DNA from: Acidobacteria bacterium UBA2994
GTDB taxonomy: Bacteria > Acidobacteriota > Vicinamibacteria > Vicinamibacterales > UBA8438
Length of the DNA: 64,000 nt
Direction of reading: 5' to 3'
Assembly: GCA_002346545.1 (NCBI GenBank)
Contig: DEAA01000078.1
Coordinates: 8,012 to 72,011 of the forward strand
This document shows positions 41,285 through 49,251 of this stretch, one piece after another (position 1 is the stretch's first letter; every line of letters starts with the position of its first letter). The translations under genes and the position numbers were made by a program. Below the pieces are notes generated by a model. That model did not search any database and was not told the DNA's origin. It saw only the letters and a program-made list of their open reading frames with translations.

Positions 41285-42640
41285 CTACTCTTCGGCGATG
41301 CGATACAGCTTGGTGGCCGTCCGAATGATCAGGCTATCGCGAGCGATGGCCGGCGTCGAGAGCGTCATCTCGTCAAGCGTGTTACGCCCCAGGACCGAGA
41401 ACTCCGGACCGGCTTGGATCACGAACGTGTCGCCATCCTCGCTAAGGGCGAAGAGCTTGTCGTTGTAGGCCCACGGCGACGCGCTGAAGAGCGTGCCGGC
41501 GGTGATACGGCGCCGCTCGTAGACCTCGGCGCCTGTGCGAGCGTCGTACGCCATCATGATGCCGCGATCGAGCAAGGTGTAGTGGGTGTCGCCGTAGACG
41601 ATCGACGACGGGTTGTAGGACCCGAGTTGCGGGTGCGACCAGACGATGTAGTCGTTGCTGTTCGTGCCCTCGGGCAAGGTGATGTCGCCGCTGGCGCCAG
41701 GCCGGATAGCGTAGACCGGCCGGCTGTCGTCGGCGACATATCCAGAATTAATGAACAACAGGCCGTGCTCGGAGAACGGAGTCGGAATAACCAGCGACGA
41801 CATCCCGGTCAAGCTCCAGAGCAGCACGCCGTCAAGGCTGTAGGATCGCACGCCGTCCCGCCCCGTAGTGACGAGCTCCGTACGCACGTCGTTCGCCCAC
41901 ACGAACGGCGTCGACCAGTTCGATGCCTCCTCGCGGTCTGTTCTCCAGAGTTCGTCGCCCGTGGCGGCATCGAACGACGCCACCCACGACTCCTCCTCGC
42001 TGTCGTTCACGACATACAGCCGTCCTTCATGGAGCACAGGCGAGCTCGCCGCACCCCACTCCCTCCGCGGCAGCCAGTCGAACTCCTTCGCCCACACGAC
42101 CTCGCCCTCGAAGTCGACGGCGTAGAGACCAATGTCGGCCATATAGACATAGACCCGCTCTCCATCGGTGATCGGGGTCTCCGAGGCGAACGTACTCTTC
42201 TGATGGGTAGGCAGCGACGGGATGGCCTCGTGCAGGGTGCGCTCCCAGCGCACCGCACCCGTCTCGAAATCCACGTCATAAAGCGACCACCGGAGCGGCG
42301 CGTCTAGTTCGGTGATGTTGGAGCCCGTCATGGCCCCCCCGAGGGAACGCGCCCGGTAGTTCTCTACCGGCTGGATCTCGACTTCGGGTCCTGTCGCAGC
42401 CGTCGACGTGAGCACGAAGACATGGTCGCCCCATACAATGGGCGACGCCCACCCACGTCCAGGCATGTCGATTTCCCACGCGATGTTCTCGTCCGGCCCC
42501 CACGATTCAGGCAGTCGCGGATTGTCGGCTACTACTCCAGCACGCTCGCCGCGGAATTGGGGCCAGTTGTCCTGCGCGTTGCCGGCGGTGGCAAACACGC
42601 TCACAATCCCCAGGACGAACACGGTCGGACGGATCCTCAT
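41285..42640 (-). CDS. Exported PQQ-like beta-propeller protein
   Basis: A 451-residue exported protein (signal peptide to about GNAQ). It begins NWPQFRGERAG, the usual start of exported PQQ-like propeller proteins, and continues with repeated blade motifs such as WASPIVWGDHVFVLT, AASSPVLHEGRLYVVN, FDAATGDELWRT, and YDARTGAEVYERR. It resembles BamB and quinoprotein alcohol-dehydrogenase folds but has no clear PQQ/calcium ligands that I can assign, so catalysis is unproven. A second protein of this kind is at 44787 on the other strand. Confidence 0.82.
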   Translation of the reverse strand: MRIRPTVFVLGIVSVFATAGNAQDNWPQFRGERAGVVADNPRLPESWGPDENIAWEIDMPGRGWASPIVWGDHVFVLTSTAATGPEVEIQPVENYRARSLGGAMTGSNITELDAPLRWSLYDVDFETGAVRWERTLHEAIPSLPTHQKSTFASETPITDGERVYVYMADIGLYAVDFEGEVVWAKEFDWLPRREWGAASSPVLHEGRLYVVNDSEEESWVASFDAATGDELWRTDREEASNWSTPFVWANDVRTELVTTGRDGVRSYSLDGVLLWSLTGMSSLVIPTPFSEHGLLFINSGYVADDSRPVYAIRPGASGDITLPEGTNSNDYIVWSHPQLGSYNPSSIVYGDTHYTLLDRGIMMAYDARTGAEVYERRRITAGTLFSASPWAYNDKLFALSEDGDTFVIQAGPEFSVLGRNTLDEMTLSTPAIARDSLIIRTATKLYRIAEE

Positions 42641-42692
42641 GGAACGCTCCTCAAGAACGAGACATCTGCCGGGAAGCCGGCAGTTTTGAAGG

Positions 42693-42698
42693 TATTCT
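42693..42698 (+). promoter_or_regulatory. Candidate -10 element, leaderless spacing
   Basis: TATTCT ends 8 bases before the ATG at 42707, so the transcript of the acetamidase operon could begin at the start codon. Confidence 0.3.
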
Positions 42699-42706
42699 AC
42701 CCGCCG

Positions 42707-43855
42707 ATGCCGCCAGTCTCACGCCCTCGCAGCCACTGGCTCGCTCTGGGCACTGCTTTCCTGTTGACGTCGGTCGCGGCCGACGCCCAACCGTCGTCCG
42801 GTACCCATCACGTGCGGTCGCGCCCAGACACAGTCAGCTGGGGCTGGTTTCCGCTGGACAAGGCGCCGGTGCTCACCATCGAATCCGGCGAGACGGTGAC
42901 CATCGACACGATCAGCCACGCCGGGTCGACACAGCCAGAATCTCCGGAGACCTCACTCGCCGCTCTTGGAGTGCAACCGGACGAGATCCTGCCCGACGTG
43001 CTCGCATTCTGGCAATCGCGCAACAATCGCCCGCGGGAAGGGCGCAGCGGACACGTCATCACCGGACCGATCGCGATCGCCGGCGCGGAGCCTGGCGACG
43101 TCCTCGAGGTCCAGGTCCTCGCCCTCACCCCCCGTGTACCCTGGGGCATCAACAGCACCGGCCCGACGAGCGGCGTCTACGGACAGAGCTACCCCGGCTC
43201 ACGACCAACCGACCGGATACGGGAGGAAGTCGAGGCGGCCCAGCACCTGTATCGCACCCGCAGTGTCGACGGTGACCTCGTCGCCGTAGTCTCCGAGACC
43301 ATCCATGTGCCGCTGACGCCGTTCATGGGCATCATGGCGGTGGCACCAGATCCGGTACTCGGTGAACCGGGGGTCACCGTATCCGGTGTCCAGGCATCGC
43401 GTCCGCCGGGTCGCTTTGGCGGCAACATGGACGTGAAGGACCTCGGGGTGGGCAGCACGCTATACCTACCGGTACTGCAGCCCGGGGGACTGTTCTATGT
43501 CGGCGATCCACACTCAGCGCAAGGTGACGGTGAGGTCAGCGGCACCGCGATCGAGCAGTCCCTGACCGGCCGATTCCGTTTCGTCCTGCACAAGGATGAA
43601 CCGTTGACGATGCCAAGGGCCGAAACCGACACCCACTACATCTTGATGGGGATCGACCTGGACCTGGACCGCGCCCTCCAGCAGGCCGTCGACGAGGTCG
43701 TGGCGTTCCTGGTGGCCGTCGAGGGCCTGACTGCAACCGAAGCCACCTCCCTCGCGAGTATCGCTGTCGACTTCCAGATTGCCGAAGCCGTCGACCTGAC
43801 CCAGCTCGTTACCGGAAAGATCCCCAAGCGCATTTTCCTGGAGGAGCCCCAATGA
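42707..43855 (+). CDS. Exported acetamidase/formamidase-family protein
   Basis: A 382-residue exported protein (MPPVSRPRSHWLALGTAFLL leader, cleavage near ADAQ). The mature part is a full acetamidase/formamidase (FmdA_AmdA) domain: GHVITGPIAIAGAEPGD, LPVLQPGGLFYVGDPHSAQG, and GDGEVSGTAIE, the family's metal-binding loop (Asp-His and Asp-Gly-Glu). Such enzymes release ammonia from short amides and are usually cytoplasmic, so export is notable. First gene of a plus-strand unit: its stop overlaps the metallo-beta-lactamase-fold gene (ATGA), which is 2 bases from the propeller gene. Confidence 0.88.
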   Translation: MPPVSRPRSHWLALGTAFLLTSVAADAQPSSGTHHVRSRPDTVSWGWFPLDKAPVLTIESGETVTIDTISHAGSTQPESPETSLAALGVQPDEILPDVLAFWQSRNNRPREGRSGHVITGPIAIAGAEPGDVLEVQVLALTPRVPWGINSTGPTSGVYGQSYPGSRPTDRIREEVEAAQHLYRTRSVDGDLVAVVSETIHVPLTPFMGIMAVAPDPVLGEPGVTVSGVQASRPPGRFGGNMDVKDLGVGSTLYLPVLQPGGLFYVGDPHSAQGDGEVSGTAIEQSLTGRFRFVLHKDEPLTMPRAETDTHYILMGIDLDLDRALQQAVDEVVAFLVAVEGLTATEATSLASIAVDFQIAEAVDLTQLVTGKIPKRIFLEEPQ

Positions 43856-44784
43856 GACGCAGTCTGCCCCTCGGCCTGCTGGCCACCATCGCCATCCTGA
43901 CCGTGGCGCTGGTCCCTGGCGCAGCCCAGGAGGATCACGCGGTCACCATCCAGTCAATGGACGTCCGCGAGAACCTTTACGTTATCAGCGGCGGCGGCGG
44001 CCACACCGCGGCGCTGATAACAGAGGACCACGGAGTGGTGATCGTCGACACGAAACTGGCTGGCTGGGGTCAGTCGATCATCGACACCATGGCGCTCATC
44101 ACAGAGGAGCCGATCACGACCATCATCAACACGCACACCCACGGCGACCACGTGGGCGGCAACGCCGACTTCCCAGTCGCGGTCGAGATTATCGCCCACG
44201 AGAACACGGCGGCCCGCATGGAGGAAACCGAGGCGATCACCGGGCAGGCCCACGCACAGGCCGACCGGACCTACGCCGATCGGCTCACCCTGTTCGAGGG
44301 CCGCGACCAGATCGACCTGTACCACTTTGGAGCCGGACACACCGACGGCGATACCATCGTGGTGTTCCCTGCGCTCCGCACGATTCACATGGGGGACTTG
44401 TTCGCATTTCTCGGGCCACCCTATATCGACGTGAACAACGGCGGCAGCGGGGTGGCTTACCCCGACACGCTCGAAGCGATCGTGGCGGCCTTCGACGACG
44501 TCGAGCGGGTAATCCCTGGCCACATCCCGCCTCCGCCGGGCAGTCCCATCTACGGCAGCTCCGCCTGTCGGCCGAGTTGCAGCGGGTGGTCGGGGTGGCA
44601 GGAAGTCGTGAACTACGCACAATTCAATCGCGACTTCTTGGACTCAGTACGGGCGTCACACACGGCTGGCCGGTCGGTCACCGAGGCAATCGCCGCACTC
44701 GACCTCTGGAGCCGCTACCCAGCCTATGGACAGAACCGCGCAGACGCTAACGTAGAGGCAATTTACGACGAGTTGGATCGGTAA
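43852..44784 (+). CDS. Exported metallo-beta-lactamase-fold hydrolase
   Basis: A 310-residue exported protein with a signal peptide ending near GAAQ. The metallo-beta-lactamase fold is shown by the zinc motif HTHGDH (residues 95-100), GAGHTDGDTIVVFP, the metal histidine in IHMGDLF and the final PGHIP. Members of this exported subgroup include beta-lactamases of class B3-like shape and lactonase-like enzymes; the precise substrate cannot be assigned. It is translationally coupled to the acetamidase upstream (ATGA overlap). Confidence 0.88.
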   Translation: MRRSLPLGLLATIAILTVALVPGAAQEDHAVTIQSMDVRENLYVISGGGGHTAALITEDHGVVIVDTKLAGWGQSIIDTMALITEEPITTIINTHTHGDHVGGNADFPVAVEIIAHENTAARMEETEAITGQAHAQADRTYADRLTLFEGRDQIDLYHFGAGHTDGDTIVVFPALRTIHMGDLFAFLGPPYIDVNNGGSGVAYPDTLEAIVAAFDDVERVIPGHIPPPPGSPIYGSSACRPSCSGWSGWQEVVNYAQFNRDFLDSVRASHTAGRSVTEAIAALDLWSRYPAYGQNRADANVEAIYDELDR

Positions 44785-44786
44785 TT

Positions 44787-46121
44787 ATGCACACGCAACA
44801 CGCAAGACGACGACGTAGCTGGATTCTCACACTGCTGGTCGTGGCAGGAGCGGCCACCCTCTCAGCCGAAGACTGGCCCGAGTTCCGTGGCGAGGGACGG
44901 CTGGGCGTCTGGCGTGAGACCGGCATTCTCGAGCGCTTTCCCGAAGGCGGCCTCGAAGTCCGCTGGCGCACGCCGCTCCATCACGGCTACTCGGGTCCGG
45001 CCGTCGCCGACGGACGGGTCTTCGTCATCGACTTCGAACGCGGCCGTGGCCTGGAGGGCATCGAGCGACTACTTGCGCTGGACGAAAATACCGGCGAGAT
45101 CCTGTGGGAGACCAGCTGGGAAGCGAACTATGCGGGTGTGTCCTGGGATGAGGGTCCACGGGCCACGCCGACCGTCGACGGCGACCGCGTCTACGCCGTG
45201 GGCGCCAGCGGCATCATGACCGCTGCCAGCGTCGACACTGGTGAGGTGCTGTGGCGCACGCGGTTTCAGGAGGACTGGGGTTCCGAGATTCCCCAATGGG
45301 GTTTCGCAGGCTCGCCGATCTTGGACGGCGAACGGGTGATCACCCAGGTGGGCGGGACGCCCGACGCGAAAGTTGTCGCCTTTCACCGTGAGACCGGCGA
45401 TGAAGTGTGGCGCGCCCTCTCATCGGTCGAAGCCGGGGCCGGAGTCGCCCAGCCCACCATCATTGACGCAGGCGGCGTTCGGCAGCTGATCATCTGGCAC
45501 CCGCTGGCCGTATCCGCCCTCAACCCGGAAACCGGCGAGGTCTACTGGGAACAGCCATTCGAGGTGGACTACAACATGACGGTGGCCACCCCGGTGCACC
45601 GCGGGAGCGACCTCTTCGTCACGACCTTCTACAACGGACCCATGATGCTGGGCCTCAACAACGACCGGCCGGCCGCCGAGATGGTCTGGCGCGGCAGCAG
45701 TAACAGCGAGATCCTGACCGATGGCCTGCACGCCGTGATCGGCACCCCGATCATCGACGGCGACTACATCTACGGATTCGGCAGCTATGGACAGCTGCGT
45801 TGTCTCGTCGCTGCGACCGGTGAACGGGTCTGGGAAACACAGGACGCCACCAGCGAACGCGCCCGGTGGGCAAGCGCGTTCATGGTGCAGCACGAAGACC
45901 GGGTCTTCATTAACAACGACCGAGGCGACTTGATCATCGCGCGGTTGACGCCAGAGGGCTACGAGGAGCTCGACCGCACGCCGCTGATCGAGCCAACTTC
46001 ACGTCCCGGCAATCGCCGGGAGCTTACCTACGTGAACTGGTCGCATCCGGCCTACGCCAACCGGCACATCATCGCGAGAAACGACGAGGAGATCATCTCG
46101 GCCTCCCTCGCCGCCCCGTAG
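44787..46121 (+). CDS. Exported PQQ-like beta-propeller protein (second copy)
   Basis: A 444-residue exported propeller protein: signal peptide after MHTQHARRRRSWILTLLVVA; mature start DWPEFRGEGRLGV. The blades contain ALDENTGEILWETS, ASVDTGEVLWRTR, AFHRETGDEVWRA, and ALNPETGEVYWEQ, the W-ETG motifs of quinoprotein/BamB-type propellers. It begins 2 bases after the metallo-hydrolase stop. The equivalent gene on the minus strand (41285) lies just across the promoter of this unit. PQQ binding is not established. Confidence 0.83.
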   Translation: MHTQHARRRRSWILTLLVVAGAATLSAEDWPEFRGEGRLGVWRETGILERFPEGGLEVRWRTPLHHGYSGPAVADGRVFVIDFERGRGLEGIERLLALDENTGEILWETSWEANYAGVSWDEGPRATPTVDGDRVYAVGASGIMTAASVDTGEVLWRTRFQEDWGSEIPQWGFAGSPILDGERVITQVGGTPDAKVVAFHRETGDEVWRALSSVEAGAGVAQPTIIDAGGVRQLIIWHPLAVSALNPETGEVYWEQPFEVDYNMTVATPVHRGSDLFVTTFYNGPMMLGLNNDRPAAEMVWRGSSNSEILTDGLHAVIGTPIIDGDYIYGFGSYGQLRCLVAATGERVWETQDATSERARWASAFMVQHEDRVFINNDRGDLIIARLTPEGYEELDRTPLIEPTSRPGNRRELTYVNWSHPAYANRHIIARNDEEIISASLAAP

Positions 46122-46133
46122 CGCACGGACTTA

Positions 46134-46547
46134 TCACTGTCTCTCGCCGGCACCCTCGATCGTGAACTGACCGCCCCCGAGCGACATCGACGCATCGACC
46201 GTGTCGTCGCCGGTCAGCGTGAGGGTCATCGCGATCTCCATCCGGCCGCGCCGACTCTCCCGTTCGAAGGCCAGCACCAGGTCGTCGCCACTCCGGGCAA
46301 CCTCGGTCACATCGCTTGGCCCGCCGCGACCACCCTCTATGCGCGCCGCCACCATGCCGCCTTCGTCGCGCACCGTGACGGTCTGCGAGACATTCCCACC
46401 CCGGGGCCCATCCAGCGTGACGATCCAGGTGCCGATGAACTCCGTCGCCTCCGATGCCGCCAACTCCGACGTCTGACCGGCAGACGTCGGTCCGGCCAGC
46501 AACATCATTCCGAACACCGCCGCAGCACCTAGCCTTCGCTTCACCAT
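46134..46547 (-). CDS. Exported small beta-rich protein, unrecognised
   Basis: A 137-residue exported protein (MVKRRLGAAAVFGMMLLAG leader; cleavage near SAGQ). The mature protein is one compact beta-rich domain: FIGTWIVTLDGPRGGN, VTVRDEGGMVAARIEGG, LVLAFERESRRG, and MTLTLTGDDTVDASMSLG. This lipocalin-like pattern appears in uncharacterised acidobacterial proteins; function unknown. The ATG follows GAGGAGCCAGGGA. The stop lies 12 bases from that of the convergent propeller gene, and the serine hydrolase gene upstream on the same strand ends 116 bases away. Confidence 0.65.
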   Translation of the reverse strand: MVKRRLGAAAVFGMMLLAGPTSAGQTSELAASEATEFIGTWIVTLDGPRGGNVSQTVTVRDEGGMVAARIEGGRGGPSDVTEVARSGDDLVLAFERESRRGRMEIAMTLTLTGDDTVDASMSLGGGQFTIEGAGERQ

Positions 46548-46663
46548 TCCCTGGCTCCTCGTGTCAGGATCCACGCGCCCTAATCGCTCTGTCCGCAAGG
46601 CGGCCCCACTTCGTCGACCGGTTACTGCCCCGGGTTATTCCAACGCAACGTGCCGGTCAAACT

Positions 46664-47971
46664 TCAGTCGATGATGGCTTGGTAGGTCATCGACGCCATG
46701 TCCGGGCGGACGTTCAGGTGCACGTAGGGCCGCAGCTGCTGGAGCACCATCCCGATCAGCTCCTCCTCCGGATCGATCCAGAAGATCGTGCCGAACGCCC
46801 CGCTCCAGTAGTAGGTCCCTTCCGACCGAGGCGTCGCCGCCGGGCCGAGGTCCGTCACCACCGCATACCCCAGTCCGAAGCCGTAGCCTGGACCAGCCAG
46901 CCAAATCTCCTTATCGCCAGTGTGATTGGCGGTAACCATCTCGACCGTCTTCCGGCTCAGGATGCGGACACCGTCCAACTCGCCGCCGTTCAGCATCATC
47001 TGGCTGAAACGAAAGTAGTCCCGCGCCGTCGACACCAAGCCGCCTGCCCCACTGAAGTAGGTGTGCGGTTCCGCCACATAGCGGCTACCCGTCGACGGAG
47101 CCTCCGACAGCGCAATCTGACTGTCGTCACCCGGGCGATACAACGCCGCAAACCGGTCCAGCTTCGATTCGGGCAGGTAAAAGTGCGTATCGGTCATGTC
47201 GAGCGGTTCGAAGATGCGATCCTTGAAGAACTCATCGAGCGTCTGGCCAGACATCACCTCCACGAGGCGGCCGACGATATCGGTGGCGCGGCCATACTCC
47301 CAGTGCTCGCCCGGATGGAAATTCAGAGGGAGCTTCGCCAGTCGCTTCAGCATGTCGCCCACCGTGTCACCCGGGCGAGTCTCGGCCGACATCTCCATGA
47401 ACTCTGGCTGGGTGATCCCACGGTAGCTGTTAGCCAACCCTGCGGTGTGGGTCAGGATCTGCTGCACCGTAATCGGGCCGTTGGCAGGCTCCGTGTCGAA
47501 GCGGCTTGTGATCCGGGCGCCCGGTGGCGCCGGCACCGCCACTCGCATGTCGGCGAACTCCGGCAACCACTTCGAGATAGGGTCGCGAAGCTGGAAGTGC
47601 CCGTCCTCGTACATCATCATCAGCGCCACCGAGGCGATCGGCTTGGTCATCGACGCAATCCTGAAGATGCTGTCGTGGGTCATGGGCGCGGCGCTCTCCA
47701 CGTCACGTTGGCCCTGCGCCGAGAAGTGGATGACTTTGCCCTGGCGTGCGACCAGCGTGACTACGCCGGCGGTTTCGCCACGGTCGATGTAGGCCTGCAT
47801 TACCTGATCGATCCGCTCTAGGCGTTCGGATGACATGCCGACGCTCTCGGCCTCGGCGGTCGGAACACCATCCATCTTCGGTAGATCCGCCTCGGCGCCG
47901 GCCAACCCGGCGGTCACCGCCGCCGTCCCCACCAATACCAGGCCGAGCCACTTCGCTATCGAGGTCCTCAT
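46664..47971 (-). CDS. Exported serine hydrolase (class C beta-lactamase/EstB type)
   Basis: A 435-residue exported protein of the beta-lactamase-related serine hydrolase family. The catalytic SMTK tetrad is at 107-110 (FRIASMTKPIASV), the tyrosine motif is in HWEYGRATD, and the oxyanion segment is in GLGYAVV. HTAGL and FSGAGGLVSTARDYFRFSQMML are family landmarks. These enzymes act as esterases or D-aminopeptidases more often than as true beta-lactamases. I used the ATG at 47971, following GGAGGAGTGTG. A TATAAT hexamer lies 53 bases upstream. Confidence 0.87.
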   Translation of the reverse strand: MRTSIAKWLGLVLVGTAAVTAGLAGAEADLPKMDGVPTAEAESVGMSSERLERIDQVMQAYIDRGETAGVVTLVARQGKVIHFSAQGQRDVESAAPMTHDSIFRIASMTKPIASVALMMMYEDGHFQLRDPISKWLPEFADMRVAVPAPPGARITSRFDTEPANGPITVQQILTHTAGLANSYRGITQPEFMEMSAETRPGDTVGDMLKRLAKLPLNFHPGEHWEYGRATDIVGRLVEVMSGQTLDEFFKDRIFEPLDMTDTHFYLPESKLDRFAALYRPGDDSQIALSEAPSTGSRYVAEPHTYFSGAGGLVSTARDYFRFSQMMLNGGELDGVRILSRKTVEMVTANHTGDKEIWLAGPGYGFGLGYAVVTDLGPAATPRSEGTYYWSGAFGTIFWIDPEEELIGMVLQQLRPYVHLNVRPDMASMTYQAIID

Positions 47972-48023
47972 CACACTCCTCCCGCGCACCCAGCGGCGCG
48001 CGTCGCTATTCCACGTGCCCGCG

Positions 48024-48029
48024 ATTATA
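48024..48029 (-). promoter_or_regulatory. Candidate -10 element of the serine hydrolase gene
   Basis: The reverse strand reads TATAATCG, 53 bases before the ATG at 47971, as before the genes starting at 12270 and 41136. Confidence 0.45.
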
Positions 48030-48078
48030 CGGCGCAGCCCGTGGTTCGCACCGGCCACCCCAGGAGATAATCACGCCG

Positions 48079-48858
48079 ATGCAACAACTGGTTGGAGCGC
48101 TTGTGAGCGCGGGCCTGGCCCTCGCGGTCCTGACCCCGTCAGCGGCGCAAGCGCCAGACGAGCTCGATGTCATGAGCTCGGGCGGATTCACCGCCGCGTA
48201 CCAGGACCTCTCCGGTGCCTTCACCGCCACGACCGGCATCGAGCTCCGCACTGTCTACGGCGCGTCGATGGGCGGCGCAGCCACCTCCATCCCCAGCCGA
48301 CTTCAACGCGGTGAACGGGCGGATGTCGTGATTCTGGCCCGTGCGGGGCTAGACCGCCTCGTCTCCGAGGGGCACGTGGTGGCCGGGAGCGAGGTCGACT
48401 TGGCCTCCTCGCTCGTTGGGATGGCGGTGCGAGACGGCGCCGCCGTGCCAGACATCAGCTCGGTTGAGGCCTTCGTGGCGACCCTGCTCACGGCCAAGTC
48501 TGTGGCCTATTCTGCCAGCGCGAGCGGCACCTATCTCGCCACCGAACTCTTTCCGCGCCTGGGCATCGCCGAGGCGATGGCGCTCAAGAGCATCCGCGTG
48601 GTGGGCGAACGGGTTGGCGCCGTGGTCGCCCGCGGCGATGCCACGGTCGGGTTCCAGCAGGTCAGCGAACTGCTGCCGATCGACGGTATCACCTACGTTG
48701 GCCCGATCCCCGACGCGGTGCAGAAGATCACCACGTTCTCCGCCGGTTTGACGACCACCGCGAGACGCCCAGACGACGCGCGGCGACTCATCCAATTCCT
48801 GGCCGCCCCCGAAGCGGCACCGCTCATCGCCAAAGCGGGCATGACCCAGGCTAGGTGA
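48079..48858 (+). CDS. ModA-like periplasmic solute-binding protein
   Basis: A 259-residue exported protein (MQQLVGALVSAGLALAVL signal, cleavage near AAQA). The type-2 binding-protein fold is indicated by LDVMSSGGFTAAYQDLSGAF, GASMGGAATSIPSRL, GERADVVILARAGLDRLV and VGFQQVSELL. These are the landmarks of ModA-like substrate-binding proteins that bind molybdate or related oxyanions. No permease or ATPase gene is adjacent, so it is either an orphan binding protein or not part of an ABC importer. The ATG follows CAGGAG by 12 bases. Confidence 0.82.
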   Translation: MQQLVGALVSAGLALAVLTPSAAQAPDELDVMSSGGFTAAYQDLSGAFTATTGIELRTVYGASMGGAATSIPSRLQRGERADVVILARAGLDRLVSEGHVVAGSEVDLASSLVGMAVRDGAAVPDISSVEAFVATLLTAKSVAYSASASGTYLATELFPRLGIAEAMALKSIRVVGERVGAVVARGDATVGFQQVSELLPIDGITYVGPIPDAVQKITTFSAGLTTTARRPDDARRLIQFLAAPEAAPLIAKAGMTQAR

Positions 48859-48934
48859 CGTTCCGTTCCCCTGAATAAAAGCAAACCACCCGGCGGTCGC
48901 GTGCGTCTCACCTTGCAGAACACAAGGAGCACGC

Positions 48935-49138
48935 ATGAGACTCGACGCCTGCCTGGACGCCACCGACAACGCTGGCGAAACCGAACTCCGCCGAGCAATG
49001 ACCGTCGCACTCGCCCTGAAGGCCCCACACGGCCACGATGACTACAAGCGGTTCTACCGGCGAGTAATGGAACAGCTCGACGCCGAACGCCGGGATCCCC
49101 GGCATTCACTTAGCGCTTGGCTCACCCAAGCGGCGTGA
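48935..49138 (+). CDS. Small hypothetical protein
   Basis: A 67-residue, charged, helical protein without signal peptide or membrane segment (TELRRAMTVALALKAPHG; YKRFYRRVMEQLDAERRD). The AAGGAG site five bases before the ATG and codon usage like that of neighbouring genes support it as real. No family recognised. It lies 76 bases after the ModA-like gene and may share its transcript. The gap to the next gene (49139-49251) holds nothing I can support. Confidence 0.5.
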   Translation: MRLDACLDATDNAGETELRRAMTVALALKAPHGHDDYKRFYRRVMEQLDAERRDPRHSLSAWLTQAA

Positions 49139-49251
49139 TCAGCGCCGCATGGTCGCGTCGAAACGCCTCAGCAACCCCCACACCACAGCCACGTTAACCA
49201 CGAGGCCGAGCACCGCAGTAGGACTCTAGGACTCGCCTGCCGAATCCCGCG

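Noticed and set aside
46454..47821. 455-residue open frame opposite the serine hydrolase
   Set aside because: Arg/His-rich, no domain, and the opposite strand encodes a full catalytic enzyme with an SMTK motif.
49139..49210. Tiny hydrophobic frame on the minus strand (VLGLVVNVAVVWGLLRR)
   Set aside because: About 24 residues, no ribosome-binding site seen, and it begins only after an in-frame stop; a real membrane peptide cannot be shown.
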